This document shows positions 35,708 through 43,139 of a DNA stretch of 43,139 bases, one piece after another (within the stretch, counting starts at the first letter, position 1; each line of letters opens with the position of its first letter). The translations under genes and the position numbers were made by a program. The notes beneath the pieces were generated by a model. The model was given only the letters and a program-made list of their open reading frames with translations, made no database searches and was not told the DNA's origin. Source of the DNA: Actinomycetes bacterium (GTDB lineage: Bacteria > Actinomycetota > Acidimicrobiia > Acidimicrobiales > JAKAOS01); assembly GCA_021823165.1 (NCBI GenBank), contig JAKAOS010000004.1:1-43139 (forward strand), in the 5' to 3' direction.

Positions 35708-36876
35708 GGGTCGAGTCCAGGAGGGCCGGGCGAGCTCTTCTCCAACTTCCGGGACCCACAAATGTGCCCGACGTGGTGCTTCAGAGCATATCTCGGCCGA
35801 CGCTCGATCATCGAGGGGAGGAGTTTTCTGACCTCGCTCGCAGCGTCCTGGCCGGTCTGGCCCCCCTGTTCGGGACATCGCGTCCAGTCGCCCTCTACCC
35901 CGGTTCCGGCACCGGGGGCTGGGAGGCGGCACTGGTCAACACCTGCAGCCCGGGCGACCGGGTCTTGGTCTTCGACAACGGGTTCTTTGCCGCCAAGTGG
36001 GGGAGGCTGGCGGCCCAGCTGGGGCTGGAGGTGGCAGTGATCGAGGGCGTGTGGGGTTCACCCGTCGACCCGGCGCTCCTGGCGGCTCAGCTGACCCGCG
36101 ATGCGGCAATTAGGGCGGTACTGGTCGTCCACAACGAGACCTCGACGGGAGTGACCAGCGACATAGCCGCCGTCAGGGCGGCCATCGATGACGTCGGTCA
36201 CGATGCCCTGCTCCTGGTCGACGCCGTCTCGTCGCTGGGTGCGATGCCCGTTTACCACGACGCCTGGCGAGCCGACATAACCGTCACAGCTTCCCAAAAG
36301 GGCCTCATGTTGCCGCCGGGCCTTGTTGCGCTGGCGGTGTCGGGGAAGGCCCATCAGGCCCGCCAGACGGCCCAGATGCCGTGCAGCTACTGGGATTTCG
36401 AGCCCATGCTGGAGGCGGCGAGCACGGGGTCGTTCCCCTACACCCCCTCGTCCAATCTGATAGCCGGCTTGGCTACCGCTCTCGATTTGATCGAGTCCGA
36501 GGGCCTGGACCGGGTGTATGCCCGCCACCGGCGCTTGGCCGAGGCCGTTCGGGTGGCAGTTGCGGCGTGGGGCCTACCAACCGTATGCCGGGACCCGGGG
36601 TCATTCAGCTCATCGGTGACCGGAGTCGTGCTGCCCTCCGGCGTAGATGAAGTGGCCGTGCGGTCCGAGCTGCTGTCCCGATTCGGACTAACCCTTGGGG
36701 GAGGGCTGGGACGGCTGGCCGGGTCATGCCTTAGGATCGGCCACCTCGGCGATGTCGACGAGATGATGATCATCTCGACCCTGGCGGCCACCGAGACGGT
36801 GCTCGCCGAGATTGCCCAGACCCCTCGGGGCGGTGTGGAGGCAGCCATGGAGTTGCTTGGCAATGGCCGGCCATGA
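35704..36876 (+). CDS. Class V aminotransferase (serine/alanine-glyoxylate or PucG-like)
   Basis: LPGPTNVPDVVLQSISRPTLDHRGEEF; LVVHNETSTGV; LLVDAVSSLGAMPV; PLP-Lys region TASQKGLMLPPGL. Confidence 0.88.
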   Translation: MRVESRRAGRALLQLPGPTNVPDVVLQSISRPTLDHRGEEFSDLARSVLAGLAPLFGTSRPVALYPGSGTGGWEAALVNTCSPGDRVLVFDNGFFAAKWGRLAAQLGLEVAVIEGVWGSPVDPALLAAQLTRDAAIRAVLVVHNETSTGVTSDIAAVRAAIDDVGHDALLLVDAVSSLGAMPVYHDAWRADITVTASQKGLMLPPGLVALAVSGKAHQARQTAQMPCSYWDFEPMLEAASTGSFPYTPSSNLIAGLATALDLIESEGLDRVYARHRRLAEAVRVAVAAWGLPTVCRDPGSFSSSVTGVVLPSGVDEVAVRSELLSRFGLTLGGGLGRLAGSCLRIGHLGDVDEMMIISTLAATETVLAEIAQTPRGGVEAAMELLGNGRP

Positions 36877-37031
36877 GGCGTTCTCTGCCACCCACATCGA
36901 TATCGATCCCGGCCAGATCCAATCCAAACAGATGGGGGTGTCCCGAATCAGCGGCGTAGCCCAGCCATAGGCGGAGGCTGGCCCGGCCGGCTGTCACCGC
37001 GGCGAACATTGTGCGACTTGGATAGCCAAGC

Positions 37032-37145
37032 GAGCCCACGTCGTATCTTCCACGCCCATTTGGGGTCCTGGCAGGCTGTAGCCTCGGGGTGTGAGTGCTA
37101 CTGACTCCTCCGACCCGGCCCTAACCTCTTCTCCTCGCCCACCGG
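37032..37145 (+). repeat. 114-bp direct repeat, copy B (upstream region plus first codons of ndh)
   Basis: Ungapped match to 27471-27584. Confidence 0.9.
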
Positions 37146-38422
37146 CGGCCGCGACACGCGTGCTGATCATCGGTGCAGGCTTTGCAGGCCTTGCCGCCCT
37201 GGCGGGTTTTGATGGCACCGGGGTCAAGGTGACCCTGGTCGACCGGCATAACTACACCACCTTTCAGCCGCTGCTCTACCAGGTCGCCACGGCGGGCCTG
37301 GATGCGGGCGACGTTGCCTTTTCGGCCCGCCAACTGGTGCGGCACAGGCCGTGGGCGGAGTTCACCACCGGGGAGGTGGTGGGCATCGACTGGTCGAGAA
37401 AAGAAGCCTTGCTGTCAGATGGCAGGGCTCTCGCGTTTGACTTCCTGATCCTGGCGGCGGGTGCGGTTACCAACTACTTCGGGGTCTCCGGAGCCGAAGA
37501 GAACTCCCTTGCCATCTACACCCTGGAGGATGCCCTCGAGGTGAGGGCCAGGTTGTATAGCCAGCTGGAAGCGGCAGACTCAAATCCAACCGACGGGGCC
37601 CTGACCTTCGTTGTCGTCGGAGGTGGAGCAACCGGCGTCGAGATGGCCGGTGCCCTGGCCGAACTCCTGCACGCCTCTTTGGAGCGCGACTATCCCCATC
37701 TGCGGCCCTCCTTTGCCCGAGTACTCCTCGTCGAGCGGCAGGACGGCCTGCTCGGGGCCTTTGACGAGTCGCTCGGCCGGTATACGGTGAAGGAACTGAG
37801 CCGCAGGGGCGTCGAGGTGCGCCTCGGGGAGTCGGTGAAGGAGATCAGGCCCGGCGAGGTGCAGCTCGGCTCGGGCGAGGTGGTCAAGGCGTGTTTGATT
37901 GTGTGGGGTGCCGGGGTGGCTGCCTCCCCCCTCGGTGCCAAGATCGACGCAGAGCTGACCAGGGCGGGGCGGATCGTGGTGGCGGACGACCTTCGTTTTG
38001 GCGGCAGGCCGGATGCCTTTGCCGTTGGGGACATAGCTGCGGCTCCGATGGCTCCCGGTGGCGAGATTGCTCCCCAGCTTGCCCAGCCGGCGATCCAGGC
38101 GGGAGCACATGCCGCCAAACAGATTCTCCGGCTTATAGAGGGCAAGGAAACCGAGGCCTTCCACTACCGGGACAAGGGAACCATGGCAACGATCGGCCGG
38201 CATGCGGCCGTGGCCCAGCTCAACTGGGGGATCGATCTGCGTGGGGCGCCGGCCTGGATTGCCTGGCTGGCCCTTCACCTGGTGACCCTCCTCGGGATGA
38301 GGAATCGGCTGGCGGTGTTGGTCAACTGGGCCTGGCGTTATCTTTCGTGGTGGAGGGGGCCTCGTTTGATAGTCGGGGCGGAAACCGGGAGGAGCGCCGC
38401 CCCGACAAGAGCCCAGGAGTAG
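37091..38422 (+). CDS. ndh: Type II NADH dehydrogenase (NAD(P)/FAD-dependent oxidoreductase)
   Basis: VLIIGAGFAGLAAL, FQPLLYQVATAGL, FVVVGGGATGVEMAGALAEL, DAFAVGDIAA. Confidence 0.92.
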   Translation: MSATDSSDPALTSSPRPPAAATRVLIIGAGFAGLAALAGFDGTGVKVTLVDRHNYTTFQPLLYQVATAGLDAGDVAFSARQLVRHRPWAEFTTGEVVGIDWSRKEALLSDGRALAFDFLILAAGAVTNYFGVSGAEENSLAIYTLEDALEVRARLYSQLEAADSNPTDGALTFVVVGGGATGVEMAGALAELLHASLERDYPHLRPSFARVLLVERQDGLLGAFDESLGRYTVKELSRRGVEVRLGESVKEIRPGEVQLGSGEVVKACLIVWGAGVAASPLGAKIDAELTRAGRIVVADDLRFGGRPDAFAVGDIAAAPMAPGGEIAPQLAQPAIQAGAHAAKQILRLIEGKETEAFHYRDKGTMATIGRHAAVAQLNWGIDLRGAPAWIAWLALHLVTLLGMRNRLAVLVNWAWRYLSWWRGPRLIVGAETGRSAAPTRAQE

Positions 38423-38502
38423 GTGACCGGCCTTGGCCGCTGCAGCTCGTTGCCGCTTTCAGCCGAGGCCCGGTTCCCTCGAGCCCGGCTAACCTGCGCT
38501 GC

Positions 38503-38585
38503 GGAGGGGTGGCAGAGAGGCCGATTGCGAAGCTCTTGAAAAGCTTTGGGCGAGAGCCCCGGGGGTTCGAATCCCTCCCCCTCCG
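38503..38585 (+). tRNA. tRNA-Ser (anticodon TGA)
   Basis: Acceptor GGAGGGG/CCCCTCC, anticodon stem-loop AAGCT-CTTGAAA-AGCTT, long variable arm, T-loop TTCGAAT. Confidence 0.9.
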
Positions 38586-38656
38586 CGCTATGGGCCAGCG
38601 CTGGAGTCCGCGGTAGCTGTCAGGACTCGGAGCGGTAGAGCGTTGCCGGGCTGCCG

Positions 38657-39604
38657 TCAGTTCTTTGTTTCGACCTGGGACTGCAAAGACTCCACCCATT
38701 CCGCAGCCTTGGCCCACGCCGCCTCTGCTTCTCGGCGCCGCTTGGGGCCGTCCTTCCCGGCTGCCGGATAGGAGCCGAGAAACTTGACCCCCTCGAGTTC
38801 GACGTGGAGATTGCGAAGGCAGTCCGCCACCATGGCGTCTTCGACGTGGCCGTCCAGGTCCAAAACGAAGCAGTACTGTCCGAGGCCCTGCTTTGTGGGC
38901 CGGGACTCCAGGCGGGTGAGGTTGATGGACCGGGCGGCGAACTGCTCCAGGATCGCCAAGAGGCTTCCCGGCCGGTCGAAGCGCTGGAAGCAGACCACGG
39001 TGGTCCGATCGTGGCCGGTGGGGGCGGGTATGCCTTCGACTGCCAGGGCAACGAATCGAGTTTGGTTGCCCAGATGGTCCTCGATGTTTGCCGAGAGGAT
39101 CTCCAACCCGTAAAGAGGTCCTGCCATGGCCGGAGCGATCGCAGCTCTTCCCCGCCCCCCGGATGCAACGATCCGGGCCGCCTCGGCGGTCGAGTTGGTC
39201 GGGACCAAAACTGCACCCGGAAGCATCCGGGCCAAAAAGGCACGGCATTGGGCCGCCGCGACTGGGTAGGTGAGAACTTCGGTTATGTCCTCAAAGGCAC
39301 TGCCCGCTGGTCCCATCAGCTGCAGGTGGACATCGAGCACGACTTCTCTCTGGATGAGCAGATCCTGGCCGAAGATGAGGTTGTCAAGGGTGGCGTTGAC
39401 GCTGCCTTCGATGGAGTTCTCGATCGGGGCGAAGCCCCAGGTGCCCTTTTCGCCGGCCGCTGCCAGTACCTTTTCAAAGCTTGCCATCGGCAGGCGTTCC
39501 ATGGTCGATAGTTCCGCATCGCCGGCCAAGGCTTCCTCGGTAAAGGTGCCGGCCGGCCCGAGATACGCGATGCGAGCTCGATGCGGGTCGGCTGCAGGCT
39601 TCAT
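38657..39604 (-). CDS. pheA: Prephenate dehydratase
   Basis: RIAYLGPAGTFTEEAL, GFAPIENSIEGSVNATLDNL, C-terminal ACT region GSLLAILEQFAARSINLTRLESRPTKQGLGQYCFVLDLDGH. Start at MKPAADP (39604); listed ORF begins at 39814. Confidence 0.93.
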   Translation of the reverse strand: MKPAADPHRARIAYLGPAGTFTEEALAGDAELSTMERLPMASFEKVLAAAGEKGTWGFAPIENSIEGSVNATLDNLIFGQDLLIQREVVLDVHLQLMGPAGSAFEDITEVLTYPVAAAQCRAFLARMLPGAVLVPTNSTAEAARIVASGGRGRAAIAPAMAGPLYGLEILSANIEDHLGNQTRFVALAVEGIPAPTGHDRTTVVCFQRFDRPGSLLAILEQFAARSINLTRLESRPTKQGLGQYCFVLDLDGHVEDAMVADCLRNLHVELEGVKFLGSYPAAGKDGPKRRREAEAAWAKAAEWVESLQSQVETKN

Positions 39605-39625
39605 TACGGGCAGGATAGTTAGGCC

Positions 39626-40381
39626 ATGGACGAAACCACTCTGCGCCGCTTGCTCTTTGAAGTTACAACGGGAGAGACGAGCGCTGATGACGCCGTTCGC
39701 AGGCTGAAGCGCCTCCCCTTTGCCGATCTCGGCATCGCCAAGGTTGACCACCACCGGGTACTGCGCCAGGGCCTGCCGGAGGCCGTCTATGGACCCGGGA
39801 AGTCTCCAGAGCATGCGGCCGCCGTGGTGGCGGAGTTGCTCTCCGAGCCCGCCGGGGGGCCGGTATTGCTTACCAGGGCCACCCCTGATCAGGTGGGGGC
39901 TGCCCTGGAGCTTTCACCGGGTGGCAAGGAATACGCCTCCGGTTCCCCACACTTACAGACCGTGGTTTGGCGCCCCGGCCATCCCAAAGACGGGCGAGTG
40001 GTGGTGATAACCGCAGGCACCGCCGATCTGCCTGTGGCAACCGAAGCCCTGGTGACCCTGGAGGCCTACGGATATTCCCCGGACCTGTATGCCGACTGTG
40101 GGGTCGCGGGTATTCATCGGCTCTTTTCCCACCAAGATGCCCTGATGGAGGCAGACGCGGTGATCGTGGTTGCAGGTATGGAGGGAGCGCTTGCCTCGGT
40201 CGTTGGGGGGCTGACCCCGGCGGCGGTGGTGGCGGTTCCGACCAGCGTCGGCTACGGCGCCGGACTCGAAGGAGTGACGGCCCTCCTTGGGATGTTGGCC
40301 TCCTGCGCCGCAGGCTTGAGCGTTGTGGGAATCGACAACGGCTTCGGAGCCGCCTGTGCTGTGGCCAGGGCGCTTCGGTGA
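39626..40381 (+). CDS. larB: Nickel pincer cofactor biosynthesis protein LarB
   Basis: FADLGIAKVDHHRVLRQGLPEAVYGPGKSPE; GTADLPVATEALVTLEAYG; VGGLTPAAVVAVPTSVGYGA; VVGIDNGFGAACAVAR. Confidence 0.92.
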   Translation: MDETTLRRLLFEVTTGETSADDAVRRLKRLPFADLGIAKVDHHRVLRQGLPEAVYGPGKSPEHAAAVVAELLSEPAGGPVLLTRATPDQVGAALELSPGGKEYASGSPHLQTVVWRPGHPKDGRVVVITAGTADLPVATEALVTLEAYGYSPDLYADCGVAGIHRLFSHQDALMEADAVIVVAGMEGALASVVGGLTPAAVVAVPTSVGYGAGLEGVTALLGMLASCAAGLSVVGIDNGFGAACAVARALR

Positions 40382-41616
40382 ACCAGGCCACTTCGCTGAA
40401 CACCGCCCCCAGGGCCCGGATCGCTTGGTTCAACTGCTTTGCAGGCATCTCGGGGGATATGGCGCTGGGAGCCCTGCTGGATGCCGGCGCCTCCATCGAT
40501 GCGGTCCGCGGTGCGCTCGAGGGTTTGTCGGTTCCGGGGTGGACCCTCGGGGCGGAGCAGACCATGCGGGGGGGATTGGCCGCCCTCCGAGCCGTGGTGG
40601 GCACCTCCGATCCCGGAATACCCCGCAATCACGCCTCCATCGCCGAACTTCTGGGCGCCTCTTCGCTGGAAGAAGGGGTTAAACGGCGTGCCCTTGCCGT
40701 CTTTGCCGCCCTGGCCGACGCCGAGGGGCGGCTCCACCGAGAGGATCCCTCCAAGGTCCACTTCCACGAGGTCGGTTCCCTCGATGCGATCGTGGACGTG
40801 GTGGGAGTATGTGCAGCCCTGGCGGATTTGGGAGTGGGTGATGTTGCATGCTCCTCGGTGGCCCTTGGCACCGGAACGGTGCGTTGCAGCCACGGCCTTC
40901 TCCCCAACCCCGCCCCCGCCGTGGTCGAGTTGCTGAGGGGCATGTCGACCCACGGCATCCCCACGCCATACGAACTCACGACTCCCACCGGAGCGGCGTT
41001 GCTGGCGGGGCTCTCAGCGTCCTGCGGCCCCCAGCCAGCCATGGTGGGGATCGCCGCGGGTTATGGAGCGGGCAGTCGAGACCTGGATGAAATGCCCAAC
41101 GTGTGCCAAGTGGTGATCGGTGACGCAGTAGAGGAGGGCCCCTCGCTATCCGGCGGCCAGCCGGTGGTGCTGTTGGAGACGAACCTGGACGACGTGACCG
41201 GGGAAGTTTTGGCCGGAGCTGCCGCGGCGGCCCTGGCCGAGGGAGCCTTTGACGCCTGGATCAGTGATGCGGTCATGAAGAAGGGGCGCCCGGCCCATGT
41301 CCTGCATGTCCTATGCGATCCTGCTTTGGTCTCTGGACTGGTGGAGTTGATCCGGCATCAGACCGCCAGCCCCGGCGTGAGGGCCCAGACGCTTACCAGG
41401 TGGGCTGCACCGAGGAAGATCTCCTGGGTCGAGGTCGGTGGCCACAAGATCGGCATCAAGCACTCGCGCTATGGGGCAAAGCCCGAGCATGACGACGCAG
41501 CGGCAGCCGCTTTGGCACTTGGGGTTCCCCTGCGAGCGGTGCTGGATGCCGCCCGCAGGGAGTGGGATTTGAACGGTGGTAACGGAGGAGAGGACGCACA
41601 GGGCGTGACCGGTTAG
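40378..41616 (+). CDS. larC: Nickel pincer cofactor biosynthesis protein LarC
   Basis: RIAWFNCFAGISGDMALGALLDAG; KVHFHEVGSLDAIVDVVGVCAAL; LETNLDDVTGE; GTG start at 40378 overlaps the larB stop. Listed ORF begins at 39967. Confidence 0.92.
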   Translation: MNQATSLNTAPRARIAWFNCFAGISGDMALGALLDAGASIDAVRGALEGLSVPGWTLGAEQTMRGGLAALRAVVGTSDPGIPRNHASIAELLGASSLEEGVKRRALAVFAALADAEGRLHREDPSKVHFHEVGSLDAIVDVVGVCAALADLGVGDVACSSVALGTGTVRCSHGLLPNPAPAVVELLRGMSTHGIPTPYELTTPTGAALLAGLSASCGPQPAMVGIAAGYGAGSRDLDEMPNVCQVVIGDAVEEGPSLSGGQPVVLLETNLDDVTGEVLAGAAAAALAEGAFDAWISDAVMKKGRPAHVLHVLCDPALVSGLVELIRHQTASPGVRAQTLTRWAAPRKISWVEVGGHKIGIKHSRYGAKPEHDDAAAAALALGVPLRAVLDAARREWDLNGGNGGEDAQGVTG

Positions 41617-41971
41617 TCCCGCTTTAGGGATAATTTACGGTTCATTTGGCACCGGCGCCTGCCGATGAAGGAGCTGTGCCGTTCGAAATCCGATGCCGAA
41701 TACACCCCGTCGGCAACAGGGCCGGAGTTGTCTTGGCGGAGAGCCGGGGGACCTTGGCCCCGGCCGCCCATGCAGCCGGGGCTGTCAGGGCATCTCGGCA
41801 TACGCCCGGCACCCCCACATGCTTTGTCCCATGCCCCATCAACTGGGGGGGAGACGGCCGGCGACTCGGAGACTTGGGAAACCAGCAGTCTTATGAAGGC
41901 CAGCCCTGCCGCATCGGAGCGGACCCATGGGAGGCCCCGGCTTCCCGGGATCGTGTCGGGGGGCCGTTCTC

Positions 41972-42388
41972 ATGAGTGCCAAAGCATCCCCGGGAGAGGC
42001 GGCTGTGGGCTTGCTGGTGGAGTTCCCGAGGGGCCTTGTGGGTTTTTCCGCCGCCCGTCGCTTCGAGCTGGTTGAACTCGATGGCCTGGCGCCCTTTATG
42101 AAGCTGAGGAGCCTCGACGAGGCCGGGCTGGGCTTTGTGGTGGTCCCCCCGGGGCGGTATTTCCCCGATTACCTGGTGGAGCTGGACCAAGACACGGCGG
42201 CGCTCCTGGGCCTGGGGCGCCCCGAGGATGCTGCAACTTTGCTGATTGTCACGGTTCCCAGATCTGTGGGCCCGCCTGCGGTGAACCTATTGGGGCCCAT
42301 CGTCCTCAACCCTTTTTCCGGCCGTGCGGCTCAGGTCGTCCAGCTCGGCGCGGAGTACGCGGTGAGCGTGCCCCTTGTCGGGAGTTGA
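41972..42388 (+). CDS. fliW: Flagellar assembly factor FliW
   Basis: VEFPRGLVGFSAARRFELVEL, PFMKLRSLDEAGLGFVVVPP, LLIVTVPR, NLLGPIVLNPFSGRAAQVV. Confidence 0.87.
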   Translation: MSAKASPGEAAVGLLVEFPRGLVGFSAARRFELVELDGLAPFMKLRSLDEAGLGFVVVPPGRYFPDYLVELDQDTAALLGLGRPEDAATLLIVTVPRSVGPPAVNLLGPIVLNPFSGRAAQVVQLGAEYAVSVPLVGS

Positions 42389-42547
42389 GGGTCGGGATGG
42401 CCGACGGGCCCTGTCGCTGGCCGACCTCATCCCATTCCTTGCCGGATGAAAACCTCATCGACAAGGCGTTTCCTTCTCGTCCAATACCGAAACTTCCCCG
42501 GCTCGAAGCGGAGACTCCTTCAGGTGAGACACCCAACGGCCCCGGGC

Positions 42548-42817
42548 CTAGGCACCGTTCTCGCCGTCATCCTCCGCTTCTGGATCGGCGCCGGTCCGTG
42601 CAACGGGTCCGAGAACGGGGTCCAGCCGAGGAGGGATGTTCGCGGCCTGCCGGTTGGCCTCTTCGAGGGCCCGGAACACCTCTTCACGGTGAACCTGGAT
42701 CTCCCGGGGAGCCTCTATCCCTAACCGCACTTGATCTCTTTGCACCTGCAGGACGCGGACAATGATGTTGCCGCCGATTACGACGCTTTGATTGGTGCGT
42801 CGAGTGAGTACCAGCAT
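42548..42817 (-). CDS. csrA: Carbon storage regulator CsrA
   Basis: MLVLTRRTNQSVVIGGNIIVRVLQVQRDQVRLGIEAPREIQVHREEVF. Confidence 0.95.
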   Translation of the reverse strand: MLVLTRRTNQSVVIGGNIIVRVLQVQRDQVRLGIEAPREIQVHREEVFRALEEANRQAANIPPRLDPVLGPVARTGADPEAEDDGENGA

Positions 42818-43042
42818 GATCCATCCTTGGGCAGTGGGCGGTCTCTGGGGCACCCCCACACTAGTTCGTTGGACCAGCAGCTGTAATGACTATCTTGTCT
42901 GCGGCTCAAATCTCTATGATTTGCCGCCCTCTGGGTGCCACGAGAGCTCCCCGGCCAGGCTTGGCCACGGGGCAGAGCCAACTTGGCTCAACTTGATGCC
43001 CGAAGCATCGAAACATACATCTGTAGCTAAGGTTCTGTCCTG

Positions 43043-43139
43043 GTGATTGCGGTTTCCTCGTTCTCGGGCGGCTTTGATCTAGCAGATGCCGTGATAGCGA
43101 TCCTCGTGCTCGTCGCGGTGTTGAGGGGCGTCAAGGAGA
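43043..43139 (+). CDS. CvpA-like membrane protein, truncated by window end
   Basis: Hand translation VIAVSSFSGGFDLADAVIAILVLVAVLRGVKE... resembles a CvpA N-terminus; weak because only ~32 aa are visible. Confidence 0.4.
   Translation, partial: MIAVSSFSGGFDLADAVIAILVLVAVLRGVKE

Noticed and set aside
41617-41971. Several ORFs and possible c-di-GMP/ydaO-type riboswitch before fliW
   Set aside because: Overlapping ORFs lack protein-like features, and I could not match any riboswitch consensus by eye.

Overview
The window is 43 kb of high-GC DNA that looks like an actinobacterial (possibly Acidimicrobiia-like) chromosome. Housekeeping genes make up much of it: a two-component system, an ileS-type tRNA synthetase, a YhaN/YhaO (SbcCD)-like pair, corA, ndh, pheA, larB/larC, fliW/csrA, tRNA-Lys(TTT) and tRNA-Ser(TGA). 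Three accessory blocks stand out. (1) About 3.6-10.0 kb is a compact type IV secretion-like cluster: a VirB1-like transglycosylase, a VirB2-like small membrane protein, a TrbL/VirB6-like protein, an SCO6880-like protein, a VirB4-like ATPase and a VirD4/TraG-like coupling protein. No relaxase or integrase is visible. (2) About 22.5-24.35 kb, just after tRNA-Lys, holds mobile-element debris: a long palindrome, an AlbA/AAA-type C-terminal fragment, an interrupted IS3-like orfA and a recombinase-like HTH fragment. (3) About 27.8-36.9 kb is a catabolic island: a divergent uricase-like gene facing an almost fully overlapping operon of a Tat/lipoprotein NMT1-type binding protein, an ATPase, a fused double permease, an amidase, an AtzD/barbiturase-family ring-opening amidohydrolase, a GntR regulator and a class V aminotransferase. 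A 114-bp direct repeat (12 mismatches by hand count) brackets this island, and one copy is the upstream region plus 5' end of ndh. I consider this bracketed heterocyclic-amide/ureide cluster the best candidate for an undescribed system, with the relaxase-less T4SS-like cluster second. All calls come from reading sequence and motifs; no database search was run.
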